From Streptomyces sp. P9-A4 (lineage in GTDB: Bacteria > Actinomycetota > Actinomycetes > Streptomycetales > Streptomycetaceae): a stretch of DNA of 64,000 bases. Below are positions 23,930 through 32,438 of this stretch, one piece after another; the stretch's first letter is position 1, and the number at the start of each line of letters is the position of its first letter. The notes beneath the pieces are model-generated. The model did no database searches. It saw only the letters and a program-made list of their open reading frames with translations, and was not told where the DNA came from. The stretch lies in contig NZ_JAZIFY010000001.1 of NCBI RefSeq assembly GCF_036634195.1, positions 682,001 through 746,000 on the forward strand, in the 5' to 3' direction. Made by a program: the position numbers and the translations under genes.

Positions 23930-25336
23930 TCACGCGGCGGCCCGCTCGGTCCGCGAGACGTCGGCGGCGGTGATCCCCTTCGTGTCGGCGATCACGCCCT
24001 TCAGCTTCTTGGCGAGGGCCTCAAAGAACATGCTGAGCGGAAACTCGTCCGGAAGCACGTCGTCGACGAGCTTGCGGGGCGGGAGGGAGAGGTCGAGGGC
24101 GTCGGGACCCTTGGCCCACTTCGATCCCGGGTGCGGGGCGAGGTAGGTGGAGACCAGTTCGTACGCCTTGAACCAGTGGACCAGCTTCGGACGGTCGATG
24201 CCGTCGCGGTACAGGGTCTCGATCTCGGCGCAGAGCTGGTTGGTGACCTCGGGGGCCCGCTGCCAGTCGATCTTGAGCGTGTTGTCCGTCCAGCGCACCA
24301 CGTCGTTCTTGTGGAGGTACGCGAAGAGGAGCTGGCCGCCCAGACCGTCGTAGTTGCGGTTGCGGTCGCCGGAGAGCGGGAAGCGGAACATCCGGTCGAA
24401 GAGCACCGCGTACTGCACGTCACGGCCGTGCGCGTTGCCCTCGGCCTCCAGCTTCACGGCCTCCTTGAAGGCCGTGAGGTCGCAGCGGAGCTCTTCGAGC
24501 CCGTACATCCAGAACGGCTGGCGCTGCTTGATCATGAAGGGGTCGAAGGGCAGGTCGCCGTGGCTGTGGGTGCGGTCGTGGACCATGTCCCAGAGCACGA
24601 AGGCCTGCTCGCAGCGGGTCTGGTCGCCGATCATGGCGGCGATGTCCTCGGGCAGCTCGATGCCCAGGGTGTCGACCGCGGCCTCGGTGACCTTGCGGAA
24701 GCGCGCGGCCTCGCGGTCGCAGAAGATGCCGCCCCAGGTGAAGCGCTCGGGGGCCTCGCGGACGGCGATGGTCTCCGGGAAGAGGACGGCCGAGTGGGTG
24801 TCGTACCCGGCGGTGAAGTCCTCGAAGGTGATGCCGCAGAAGAGCGGGTTGTCGTAGCGGGTGCGCTCCAGCTCGGAGAGCCACTCCGGCCACACCATGC
24901 GGAGCACGACGGCTTCGAGGTTGCGGTCCGGGTTGCCGTTCTGCGTGTACATCGGGAACAGCACGAGGTGCTGGAGCCCGTCCACGCGGTCGGCGGCCGG
25001 CTGGAAGGCCAGCAGCGAGTCCAGGAAGTCCGGGACGGCGAAGCCGCCCTCGACCCAGGCGCGCAGGTCGGAGACGAGGGCCTGGTGGTAGGCGCCGTCG
25101 TGCGTGACGAGCGGGGAGAGCTGCTCGACCGCGGCGATGACGCGGTCGAGGGTCAGCTCGGCCAGGGCGCGGGCGGGCGCGCCCTCGCGCTCGAAGTCGA
25201 TGGAACCGTCCGCGCTCTGCCAGACGCGGATCTCCTCCACGGCATTCTTGAGCTCGGGCCAGGCGGGGTGGTCGATCACCCGGGCGTCGGTGGATATCCC
25301 CCCACCGGTCACGTCCTGCACAAGAATTTCCGTCAT
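23930..25336 (-). CDS. DUF6421 family protein
   Basis: The 468-residue protein matches a streptomycete family I know as DUF6421. It is soluble, with no signal peptide or membrane helix. Notable conserved-looking segments are LVLFPMYTQNGNPDRNLEAV, DNPLFCGITFEDFTAGYDTHSAVLFPE, VLWDMVHDRTHSHGDLPFDPFMIKQRQPFWMYGLEELRCDLTAF, and DRMFRFPLSGDRNRNYDGLGGQLLFAYLHK. The HDRTHSHGD cluster of His and Asp residues suggests a metal site, which is my inference. ATG 25336 follows GGAGGAAG. It heads an operon with an SDR and a threonine aldolase, so it may act in amino-acid-linked metabolism. Function unknown. Confidence 0.85.
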   Translation of the reverse strand: MTEILVQDVTGGGISTDARVIDHPAWPELKNAVEEIRVWQSADGSIDFEREGAPARALAELTLDRVIAAVEQLSPLVTHDGAYHQALVSDLRAWVEGGFAVPDFLDSLLAFQPAADRVDGLQHLVLFPMYTQNGNPDRNLEAVVLRMVWPEWLSELERTRYDNPLFCGITFEDFTAGYDTHSAVLFPETIAVREAPERFTWGGIFCDREAARFRKVTEAAVDTLGIELPEDIAAMIGDQTRCEQAFVLWDMVHDRTHSHGDLPFDPFMIKQRQPFWMYGLEELRCDLTAFKEAVKLEAEGNAHGRDVQYAVLFDRMFRFPLSGDRNRNYDGLGGQLLFAYLHKNDVVRWTDNTLKIDWQRAPEVTNQLCAEIETLYRDGIDRPKLVHWFKAYELVSTYLAPHPGSKWAKGPDALDLSLPPRKLVDDVLPDEFPLSMFFEALAKKLKGVIADTKGITAADVSRTERAAA

Positions 25337-25435
25337 GCCTCTTCCTCCACAGGAGAACCTCGCGTTAAGACACCGTAACCATCGACGGTTCTTCACCACA
25401 AGGGGAGGCAAGAGAAATTATCCTGCGCGACCCCC

Positions 25436-25445
25436 CTGTCGACAG
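25436..25445. promoter_or_regulatory. palindrome CTGTCGACAG upstream of the DUF6421 operon
   Basis: The perfect ten-base palindrome lies 100 bases before the DUF6421 start in an AT-richer gap (25337-25516) and is followed by a direct CCTGTCGG at 25454. It could be an operator for the operon or the divergent-facing region. The evidence is symmetry only. Confidence 0.3.
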
Positions 25446-25516
25446 AAGTTTTTCCTGTCGGTCAGGGTTGAAGCCACCCTTCCGCCATACGGCCCGGCCC
25501 CGGCAGGGGCCCGCCG

Positions 25517-26068
25517 TCAGCCCAGCGGCTTGACCAGGAGCTCGAACTCCAGGTCGTCGCGCTGGGGCAGCCCGAAGCGCTCGTCGCCGTACGGGAACGG
25601 GGTCATCCGCCCGGTACGCCGGTAGCCGCGCCGCTCGTACCAGGCGACGAGCTCCTCGCGTACGGAGATCACCGTCATGTGCATCTCGCTCACGTCCCAG
25701 GCCTCGCGCACCCGGCGCTCTGCCTCCGCGATGATCAGCTTGCCGAGACCGGCGCCCTGGAGTTCGGGACGGACGGCGAACATGCCGAAGTACGCGGCCT
25801 CGCCCCGGTGCTCCAGCTGGCAGCAGGCGACGAGCTCACCGTCGCGCTCGACGACCAGGAGGCGGCTGGCGGGCGCGGTGATCACGGCCGCCACACCCTC
25901 GGGGTCGGTGCGCTGACCCTGGAGGATGTCCGCCTCCGTGGTCCAGCCGCCCCGGCTCGCGTCGCCCCGGTAGGCCGACTCGACGAGCGGGACGAGGGCC
26001 GGGACATCGTCCAGGACCGCCTCGCGGTAGCTGATACGGCCGGTCTCGTGCGACGTGGCGGTGTCCAT
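25517..26068 (-). CDS. GNAT family N-acetyltransferase
   Basis: The 183-residue protein has the Gcn5 fold: YREAVLDDVPALVPLVESAYRG at the start, LLVVERDGELVACCQLEH, then the acetyl-CoA loop MFAVRPELQGAGLGKLIIAEAERRVREAW (motif A with Q-x-x-G-x-G/A-x-x-L) and LVAWYERRGYRRTGRM. It transfers acetyl groups to a small molecule or protein amine; the acceptor is unknown. GGGGAG lies about ten bases before the ATG. It stands alone between the DUF6421 operon and a divergent membrane-protein gene. Confidence 0.95.
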   Translation of the reverse strand: MDTATSHETGRISYREAVLDDVPALVPLVESAYRGDASRGGWTTEADILQGQRTDPEGVAAVITAPASRLLVVERDGELVACCQLEHRGEAAYFGMFAVRPELQGAGLGKLIIAEAERRVREAWDVSEMHMTVISVREELVAWYERRGYRRTGRMTPFPYGDERFGLPQRDDLEFELLVKPLG

Positions 26069-26240
26069 GTGAACGGGGGCTCCCCTCGGGCGCTGGCGAT
26101 CGTCGTGCGCGATCGTGCCGAGCCTAACGCGAGCCGTTCACTCCCCTTCGTACGCCTGTACGCGCCTGTGCGCCCGCGTGTGCCCGTCCGGTGGCGGGCA
26201 TGCCTCCCTGGAGGTGACGGCGTCGAGGGGGAGGTGTGCC

Positions 26241-26843
26241 GTGCACGGACCGGCCCTTTCGGGGTGGTTGATGGTCGCGCTGTGCGTGGCGACGGGGGTG
26301 TACTGCCTGCTGCGGATGCGGGCGTGCGCCGGGGAGGAGCGGCGGTCGGCGGGCGCCGAGGCGGTGATGGGCTTCGGGATGGCGTCCATGGCGCTGCCGG
26401 CGGCGGTGCTCTCGCCGCCGGAGTGGAGCTGGGCGGTGTACGCGGCGGTGTTCGGCGGGGCGACCCTGCACGCCCTGATGGCGGTCCGGCACGGCCGTCA
26501 CCATCTGCACCATCTGGTCGGCTCGCTCGCCATGGTCTACATGGCGGTGGCGATGGCCTCGGCCGGTGCGGGGGCGCACGCGGGGCACACGGCGGGCACG
26601 GCGGGCGGCATACCCGCGCTCACGGGCGGGCTTCTCCTCTACTACGGGGTGTACGTGCTCCACACGGGCGCGAGACTCGTGCCCGTGGTGGCACCGGCGG
26701 CCGTGCGCGGCCCGGTGCCCGCCGGGGCACCCTCGGTGGCCGTCGGCGGGCCCGGGCCGGCCTGGGCGAGACGGCCGGAACTGACGCTCGCCTGCCGCCT
26801 GTCGATGGCGCTCGCGATGCTGGGCATGCTGCTGACCGTGTGA
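26241..26843 (+). CDS. DUF5134 family integral membrane protein
   Basis: The 200-residue protein has about six hydrophobic helices. The phrase HALMAVRHGRHHLHHLVGSLAMVYM between helices 3 and 4 is a dense His cluster typical of actinobacterial DUF5134 proteins, and GGLLLYYGVYVLHTGARLVP follows. The His residues sit near a membrane face and could bind a metal or heme, which is an inference. GTG 26241 is preceded by GGGGGAGG. It lies upstream of an M56 peptidase gene with 151 bases between them. Function unknown. Confidence 0.85.
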   Translation: MHGPALSGWLMVALCVATGVYCLLRMRACAGEERRSAGAEAVMGFGMASMALPAAVLSPPEWSWAVYAAVFGGATLHALMAVRHGRHHLHHLVGSLAMVYMAVAMASAGAGAHAGHTAGTAGGIPALTGGLLLYYGVYVLHTGARLVPVVAPAAVRGPVPAGAPSVAVGGPGPAWARRPELTLACRLSMALAMLGMLLTV

Positions 26844-26981
26844 GCGCGCGGCACCGGGCGGGCCGGTGGCGGTGGGCGCCGCACGGTGCAAAGGGGCCCA
26901 GAGGCGCGCCGTACGGGCAACGAAACCGTGGCGTACGTCACTTGCTTCGCGAGGCCGTACCCCCGACCCGTATCCCGCTCA

Positions 26982-26987
26982 TAAAGT
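26982..26987 (+). promoter_or_regulatory. -10 box of leaderless M56 promoter
   Basis: TAAAGT ends seven bases before ATG 26995, where no Shine-Dalgarno is seen. This suggests a leaderless transcript. Confidence 0.45.
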
Positions 26988-26994
26988 GACGCCC

Positions 26995-27930
26995 ATGTGG
27001 GTCTCCCTCGCGCTGTTCCTGCTCGGCCTCCTGACCGCTCTCGCGGCCCCCCGGCTGCTGTCGCGGGCCGACTGGGTGGAGCGAGAACCCGTGGTGGCCC
27101 TGTGGGTCTGGCAGTGCGTGGTCGCCGCCGTGCTGCTGAGCTTCGCGCTCTCCATGACGTTCAGCGCGTCGACCGCCTGGCAGGCCGTCCGGGGCCAGGT
27201 CTTCGCCCCCGCGCCGCGCGCGGTGGTCGACGCCTACGAGCTGGGTACGACCGGGCCGTGGTCCGCGGTGCTCGCGGTGGCCCTGGCGGCCGGCGGGGTG
27301 TGGACCGGGGCGATGCTGGGCCGCGAGATCAGCGGCGCCCGCGCCCGGCGGCGGCAGCGCCGCTGCGATCTGCTGGTCCGCGCGCCCCTGCTGCCCGGGG
27401 AACAGCCGGGCGGCGAGCGTCTCGTGATCCTGGAGGGCGAGCGGGCGGACGCCTGGTGGATGTCCGGGGCGACGCCCCGGCTGGTCATCACCACGGCGGC
27501 GCTGCGGCGGCTGAAAGGACGTCAGCTGGACGCCGTCCTGGCGCACGAGCAGGGGCACGCGCGCGCCCGGCACGACTGGCTGCTGCACTGCTCCGGGGCG
27601 CTGGCGGCCGGATTCCCGGGCATCCCGGTGTTCGCGGCCTTCCGCGGGGAGATGCACCGGCTGGTGGAGCTGGCTGCCGACGACGTGGCCTCGCGCCGGT
27701 TCGGGCGGCTGACGATCGCGCTCGCCCTCGTCGAACTCAACGAGGACCGAGGGGTGTTCGGCCCCGCGTCCGGCCCGTACGCGGACCTTCCGCTGCGGGT
27801 GAACCGGCTGCTCACCGCCGCGCCCCGGCTCACGGCCGGACGCCGGCTCCGGCTCACGGCCGCCGCGTCCCTGGTGCCGGTGGTCCCGGTCCTCGTGGCG
27901 TTCGTGCCGGCGCTCAGCGCACTGGGATAG
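26995..27930 (+). CDS. M56 family membrane metallopeptidase
   Basis: The 311-residue protein has membrane helices near residues 4-18, 33-52, 82-105 and at the C-terminus (ASLVPVVPVLVAFVPALSALG). The zinc motif is LAHEQGHARARHD (HExxH as HEQGH) near residue 183, and the third ligand is probably the Glu/Asp in RLVELAADDVASRRFG. M56 (BlaR1/MecR1) peptidases usually pair with a BlaI repressor, and none is adjacent here. The target is unknown. The start is ATG 26995 with a -10 box just upstream. Confidence 0.93.
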   Translation: MWVSLALFLLGLLTALAAPRLLSRADWVEREPVVALWVWQCVVAAVLLSFALSMTFSASTAWQAVRGQVFAPAPRAVVDAYELGTTGPWSAVLAVALAAGGVWTGAMLGREISGARARRRQRRCDLLVRAPLLPGEQPGGERLVILEGERADAWWMSGATPRLVITTAALRRLKGRQLDAVLAHEQGHARARHDWLLHCSGALAAGFPGIPVFAAFRGEMHRLVELAADDVASRRFGRLTIALALVELNEDRGVFGPASGPYADLPLRVNRLLTAAPRLTAGRRLRLTAAASLVPVVPVLVAFVPALSALG

Positions 27931-28041
27931 CGGCCGATGGCGACAGCGGGCCCGTCCTGGGCGCGCACCTCGGCGCACGCGACGGCGCGCGGGGACCGGG
28001 GTGACGATCACCCGGTGCGGATCGTCGGGCAGGATCGACGC

Positions 28042-28716
28042 ATGCGCACCTCCGCCGTGGTCACCGGGGTTCTGGCCGTCCTTCTGCTCGTGCTCGTCGC
28101 CGTGGGCTGGGCCCCGCTGCTCTCCTTCGACCGGTCGGTCGCCGAGGCTCTCCACCGGCACGCCGTGACGCACCCCGGGTTCACCCACCTCAACCGCGTC
28201 CTCAGCGACTGGGCATGGGACCCGTGGACGATGCGTGCCCTGGCAGGGGCGACCGCGCTGCTGCTGTGGTGGCGCAGGGAGCGGCGGACGGCCCTGTGGG
28301 TGGTGGGGACCAGCCTGCTGGCCGTGGGGCTCCAGCAGGCGTTGAAGGCGCTGGTGGGGCGGGACCGGCCGCACTGGGTCGATCCGGTCGACTCGGCGCG
28401 GTACGCCGCGTTCCCGTCGGGGCACGCGATGACGGCGACGGTGACCTGCGGGCTGCTGCTCTGGGTCCTCTCGATCCACTGGCGGGACGAGTGGCGCGGC
28501 TGGGGCACGCTCGCGGGCGCCGCGGTCGTGTCCGTCCTGGGGGTCGGGTGGACGCGGGTCTACCTGGGCGTGCACTGGCCCTCGGATGTGCTCGGGGGCT
28601 GGCTGTTCGGCTGGTGCTGCGTGGCCGTGGCGGTCCTCACGTACCGCTGGAGCGAGCGGCGGGACGGGCGCACGGTTCCCGCCGGCGACGGGAGCAGAAT
28701 GGAAGAGGAACGATGA
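28042..28716 (+). CDS. PAP2 family phosphatase
   Basis: The 224-residue protein is an integral membrane phosphatase of the PAP2 superfamily. The three catalytic motifs are present: KALVGRDRPHW (KxxxxxxRP), AFPSGHAMTA (PSGH) and TRVYLGVHWPSDVLGG (SRxxxxxHxxxD in variant form with Thr first). About six helices are seen, the first near residues 5-22. It likely removes phosphate from phosphatidate or undecaprenyl diphosphate on the outer face. The start at ATG 28042 follows a GGCAGGA. Confidence 0.94.
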   Translation: MRTSAVVTGVLAVLLLVLVAVGWAPLLSFDRSVAEALHRHAVTHPGFTHLNRVLSDWAWDPWTMRALAGATALLLWWRRERRTALWVVGTSLLAVGLQQALKALVGRDRPHWVDPVDSARYAAFPSGHAMTATVTCGLLLWVLSIHWRDEWRGWGTLAGAAVVSVLGVGWTRVYLGVHWPSDVLGGWLFGWCCVAVAVLTYRWSERRDGRTVPAGDGSRMEEER

Positions 28717-28808
28717 AGCCGCCTGTTCTGGACGATCCCCCGTGTCGCCCAGAACAGACGGCATCCCCGGCGGTATGCCACACGGGCGTGCCGACGGGAT
28801 GCGCCGAG

Positions 28809-28832
28809 TATATTGGCTGGCAGCCAGTCAAC
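28809..28832 (+). promoter_or_regulatory. -10 box and overlapping operator of the TetR gene
   Basis: TATATT at 28809-28814 is a good -10. Immediately downstream lies the near-palindrome TTGGCTGGCAGCCAGTCAA (28813-28831), covering the expected transcription start. The arrangement fits autorepression by the TetR protein whose start is at 28846. Confidence 0.55.
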
Positions 28833-28845
28833 GCAGGAGTCCAGC

Positions 28846-29517
28846 ATGTCCCCGCGTAGCCCATCGGTCAATGAAGAGCTTCGCCGCAGGTCGCGGGAGC
28901 GCATTCTGCAGGCCACGGTGGAGCTGGTCGACACCCGGGGCTACGAGGCGGCCACCCTCGGTGACATCGCGAAGCGGGCGGGCACGGCACGTGGTCTGAT
29001 CTCGTACTACTTCCCCGGCAAGCAGCAGTTGCTGCAGGCGGCGGTGCACCGGCTGATGCACCTCACGCTGGAGGAGGCGCTGGAGCGGGAGCCCCGTACG
29101 GAGGACGGCCGGGAGCGGCTGGCCCGCGCGATCGACGCGATCCTGGGCCTGGCGGCGAAGCGCCCCACGCTGATGCGGACCCATATGGCGGGCATCCTGC
29201 AGGCCGAGGGGTTCGTGCAGTGCGAGGAGCAGCAGCGGCTCGCGTTCCTGCTGCGGGACACGGTCACGCGGTACGGCTCCGAGGACGTGGACACCGACTA
29301 TCCGCTGCTGCGCGCCCTGCTGATGGGCGCGGTGGTGGCGGTGCTGCTGCCGGGCGCGGGGATGCCGATCGCGCGGCTGCGGTCGGAGCTGTTCCACCGT
29401 TACGGGCTGGACTGGGAGGCGGGTGTGCCGCCGGGCGGGGGTCCGCCCGACGGCACGCCGGCGCTCAGTCCGTCAGCCGGCCCTCATGGGCCCGGTCAGT
29501 CGTCGAAGTCGGAGTAG
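28846..29517 (+). CDS. TetR family regulator, probably autoregulated
   Basis: The 223-residue protein has an N-terminal TetR helix-turn-helix (RERILQATVELVDTRGYEAATLGDIAKRAGTARGLISYYFPGKQQLLQAAVHRL, about residues 15-65). The C-terminal domain continues with RTHMAGILQAEGF and LLRALLMGAVVAVLLPGAG, followed by a 30-residue Gly/Pro/Ser tail. GGAG precedes ATG 28846. A 19-base near-palindrome overlaps the promoter. Its stop codon lies inside the end of the convergent LVIVD gene (22 bases shared). The target other than itself is unknown. Confidence 0.93.
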   Translation: MSPRSPSVNEELRRRSRERILQATVELVDTRGYEAATLGDIAKRAGTARGLISYYFPGKQQLLQAAVHRLMHLTLEEALEREPRTEDGRERLARAIDAILGLAAKRPTLMRTHMAGILQAEGFVQCEEQQRLAFLLRDTVTRYGSEDVDTDYPLLRALLMGAVVAVLLPGAGMPIARLRSELFHRYGLDWEAGVPPGGGPPDGTPALSPSAGPHGPGQSSKSE

Positions 29518-31031
29518 TCCGGCTGCGTCTGGACGTTGAGCTCGTCCATCCGGATCCGCTTCGCGGGGTCGGTACGGCGGTCGGAGAGCTTCAGGACGTC
29601 GAAGCCCTTGGCGATGTCGTTCGAGTAGATGTAGCCGTTGTAGTAGTACGCGGACCAGGAGCCACCGGTCGACATGGTGGTGGCGGACAGCGGGCCGCGC
29701 TCGAAGTAGGCGATCTCCTTGGGCTTGGCCGAGTCGGTGAAGTCCCAGACGGAGACGCCGCCCTGGTACCAGGCCTGGACCATGAGGTCCTTGCCCTTGA
29801 CCGGGATCAGCGAGCCGTTGTGGGCGACGCAGTTCTCGGTGTCGGCCTGGTGGCGCGGGATCTTGAAGTAGCTGCGGAAGACGAGCTTGCTCTTCTTGCC
29901 CTTGCCGACGATGTCGTAGATGCCGTCGGCACCGCGGTTGGGGCCGACCTCGGCGTTGCAGGTGGCCGCGCCGCCGCCGCCGAGCTCGTCGGTGAAGACG
30001 ACCTTGTTGGCCTTCTGGTTGAAGGTGGCGGAGTGCCAGAACGCGAAGTTGACGTTGTCCTGGACCTGGTCGATCACCTTCGGGTGCTCGGGGTCCTCGA
30101 TGTCGAAGAGGATGCCGTCACCCATGCAGGCACCGGCGGCGATGTTCTTCTCCGGCAGCACGGTGATGTCGTGGCAGCCCGTGGTCTTGGAGACGCCCGG
30201 GTTGGTGGGTCCGCCCGGGTTGCCGCCGCCGTCCGGGCCCTCGCCCGGGAAGAGGACGGGGAAGTTGACGATCGCGGCCTTCTCGGGCGCCTTGCGGGGC
30301 ACCTTGATGACCGAGATGCCGTCGTGCGGGGGCTGGCAGTCGGGGAAGGCGGCGTTGGGCGAGTACGAGGAGACGTAGACGTACACGTCCTTGCGCTTCG
30401 GCACCAGGGTGTGGGTGTGCGAACCGCAGGAGGTCTCGACGGCGGCGACGTACTTCGGGTTGGCGATGTCGCTGATGTCGAAGATCTTCATGCCCTCCCA
30501 GGATTCCTTGACCGAGGCGGGCTGCGTGGTGCTGGCGCAGGAGTTGTCGCTCCGGGAGGAGTCCGTCGAGAGGAACAGCAGGTTCCCGGAGACGGAGATG
30601 TCGTTCTGGGAACCGGGGCAGAGGACCTGCGCGACGCTCTTCGGGGCCTTCGGGTTGCTGATGTCGTAGATCCGGAAGCCGTCGTAGTTGCCGGCGAAGG
30701 CGTACTTGCCCTGGAACGCGAGGTCCGTGTTGAGGCTCTGGAGGGCGTCCTTGGGGATGTTCGCGAGGTGCTCGATGTTGGAGCTGTGGACGATCTCGTC
30801 CACGCCGGGTATCTCGCCGCTCTGGATGGCGGAGCGCGCGTCGGCCGCCTGCTGCGAGGTGACCTTGCCCTGCACGAGGGCGTCTCCCGGGTCGGGTGTG
30901 GCGGCCGCGGGGCCGGTCGTGAGCAGTGTGGCCAGCAGCCCGGCCGCGGCGGATGCCACGCCCAGGCGTCTGATCCGAGCACGCGGGTCACGCGTGATGG
31001 ATGGGGTACGCGGGGTACGCAACGAAGTCAC
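29496..31031 (-). CDS. secreted LVIVD-repeat beta-propeller protein
   Basis: The 511-residue protein has a long cleavable signal peptide (RRLGVASAAAGLLATLLTTGPAAA, residues about 21-45). The mature part is built of LVIVD-type blades: FRIYDISNPKAPKSV, MKIFDISDIANPKYVAAV, ISVIKVPRKAPEKAAIV, ILFDIEDPEHPKVIDQV, VSVWDFTDSAKPKEIAYF and FDVLKLSD. It also has LSTDSSRSDNSC and GCHDITV segments and paired Cys residues, which fits an extracellular beta-propeller. It is divergent from a DUF305 lipoprotein gene; I recall this pair as frequent neighbours in streptomycetes. Its C-terminus overlaps the TetR gene end. Confidence 0.9.
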   Translation of the reverse strand: MTSLRTPRTPSITRDPRARIRRLGVASAAAGLLATLLTTGPAAATPDPGDALVQGKVTSQQAADARSAIQSGEIPGVDEIVHSSNIEHLANIPKDALQSLNTDLAFQGKYAFAGNYDGFRIYDISNPKAPKSVAQVLCPGSQNDISVSGNLLFLSTDSSRSDNSCASTTQPASVKESWEGMKIFDISDIANPKYVAAVETSCGSHTHTLVPKRKDVYVYVSSYSPNAAFPDCQPPHDGISVIKVPRKAPEKAAIVNFPVLFPGEGPDGGGNPGGPTNPGVSKTTGCHDITVLPEKNIAAGACMGDGILFDIEDPEHPKVIDQVQDNVNFAFWHSATFNQKANKVVFTDELGGGGAATCNAEVGPNRGADGIYDIVGKGKKSKLVFRSYFKIPRHQADTENCVAHNGSLIPVKGKDLMVQAWYQGGVSVWDFTDSAKPKEIAYFERGPLSATTMSTGGSWSAYYYNGYIYSNDIAKGFDVLKLSDRRTDPAKRIRMDELNVQTQPDYSDFDD

Positions 31032-31207
31032 TCCGTCCTCCCTGGTATCCGTTCAGCACTGAACGGGTGTTGGACCCCGGCAGTATCTTCCTTGCCGTGC
31101 ACATCTCAACAGATGGCAACGCAGACGTAATGAAGGTTTTTGATCGGTCACCCCGAGAAAGGTGCTAGGAACGGTCACTGTCCCCGCAAGAACACCTGGA
31201 GGTCGCG

Positions 31208-31858
31208 TTGTTGATCCGCCGTCAGCGTGCCGTCGTCGCCGTGGCCCTGTCCGCCGTCGCCGTACTCGCCCTGGCCGCCTGCGAGTCGGCTCCCGACAAG
31301 GGGGACCCGAGGGCCGGGGCGTCGACCGGGAACACGGTGGTGGCGCCGGGGAAGCCGGGTGAACCGGCCCGGCGGATATCCCCGGAGGAGGCCGCGCGCC
31401 TGCTCCCCGACGAGAGCCCCAACGGAGCGGACTTCCGCTACGCGCAGATGATGATCGTGCACCACCGGCAGGCCCTCACCATGACGGCCCTCGCCCCGGA
31501 CCGGGCGGGCTCCCCGCAGGTGAAGAAGGTGGCCGAGCGGATCGCGGCGGCGCAGAAGCCGGAGATCGGCGCGATGGAAGGTTGGCTGAAAACCAACGGT
31601 GGCCCGCGCGAACAGACGGGCCACGACCACCACTCGATGCCGGGCATGGCCACCGAGGCCCAGCTGAAGGAACTGGGCGCGGCGAAGGGCAAGGCCTTCG
31701 ACACACTGTTCCTGAAGCTGATGATCACGCACCACGAGGGCGCGGTGACGATGGCGGCGGAGGTCCTGACCGAGGGAAACAACGTCCTCGTGGAGGAGAT
31801 GGCGAACGACGTCATCGCCCAGCAGACCTCGGAGATCAACCGGATGCGGTCGCTGTAG
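31208..31858 (+). CDS. DUF305 lipoprotein
   Basis: The 216-residue protein starts with TTG, preceded by GGAGG five bases upstream, which decides this rare start. It has a lipoprotein signal peptide with lipobox LALAAC (Cys near residue 23). The mature protein contains the DUF305 four-helix pattern in two halves: FRYAQMMIVHHRQALTM and FLKLMITHHEGAVTMAAEV, plus a His-rich HDHHSMPGM link. The paired HH motifs suggest metal (often copper) binding in a ferritin-like bundle. It would be anchored outside the membrane. Divergent from the LVIVD gene with 176 bases between the starts. Confidence 0.93.
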   Translation: MLIRRQRAVVAVALSAVAVLALAACESAPDKGDPRAGASTGNTVVAPGKPGEPARRISPEEAARLLPDESPNGADFRYAQMMIVHHRQALTMTALAPDRAGSPQVKKVAERIAAAQKPEIGAMEGWLKTNGGPREQTGHDHHSMPGMATEAQLKELGAAKGKAFDTLFLKLMITHHEGAVTMAAEVLTEGNNVLVEEMANDVIAQQTSEINRMRSL

Positions 31859-31960
31859 GACCTGCGCTGACGGTCCGACGGCCCGCGCGCCTGTCCGGCC
31901 GACGGCTCGGCCGGGCGGCGGCACGACCGCACCGCCGCCGCCCATGGCCCGAAGAGCCCC

Positions 31961-32314
31961 CTAGATCGCGCCGCCCTCGCGGGCGGTCTGGGCGGCCACC
32001 GCCGTGAGCACCTTGTCGAGGAGGCCGGGGAAGAGGGCGTCCAGGTCGTCGCGGCGCAGGGAGTTGAGTTTCGCCGTACCCCGGTAGGTCTGCCGGATGA
32101 CGCCGCCTTCGCGGAGCACCCGGAAGTGGTGGGTCGTCGTGGACTTGGTGACCGGGAGGTCGAAGTACGAGCAGCTCAGCCCGACGCCCTCGCGCGCCAT
32201 CTCCCACACGATCTGCAGGCGCACCGGATCCGCGAGCGCGTGGAGCACCGCTTCCAGGCGGATCCGGTCGCGCGCGGGGTGTTCCAGCTCGCGGGGGCTG
32301 GTGGTCGTCGTCAT
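31961..32314 (-). CDS. ArsR-type helix-turn-helix regulator
   Basis: The 117-residue protein is a winged-helix ArsR/SmtB-like regulator: RLEAVLHALADPVRLQIVWEMAREG, then FDLPVTKSTTTHHFRVLREGGVIRQTYRGTAKLNSLRRDDLDALFPGLLDKVL. The single Cys near residue 48 (GLSCSYF) is not part of a classic metal CxC site, so it may sense a redox or small organic signal. It is divergent from an Old Yellow Enzyme gene; three copies of a TACGAG-type half-site pair lie in the gap. It very likely represses that gene and itself. Confidence 0.94.
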   Translation of the reverse strand: MTTTTSPRELEHPARDRIRLEAVLHALADPVRLQIVWEMAREGVGLSCSYFDLPVTKSTTTHHFRVLREGGVIRQTYRGTAKLNSLRRDDLDALFPGLLDKVLTAVAAQTAREGGAI

Positions 32315-32351
32315 CGTGGCGGCTCCACTTCATCCGGGGTACCGCTCATTG

Positions 32352-32391
32352 TACGAGGACTCTCGTAGTTTGACAGATCTCGTACTACGAG
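32352..32391. promoter_or_regulatory. two inverted-repeat operators flanking a -35 box
   Basis: TACGAG-N4-CTCGTA lies at 32352-32367 and CTCGTA-C-TACGAG at 32379-32391. Between them sits TTGACA (32370-32375), the -35 of the oxidoreductase gene. A further half-site-like ATCGTA follows at 32396. These fit binding sites of the neighbouring ArsR-type regulator. Confidence 0.7.
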
Positions 32392-32438
32392 GGATATCGT
32401 ACTAGCGTCCCTCCAGGCACCCCGAAACGGAGTCCGTC

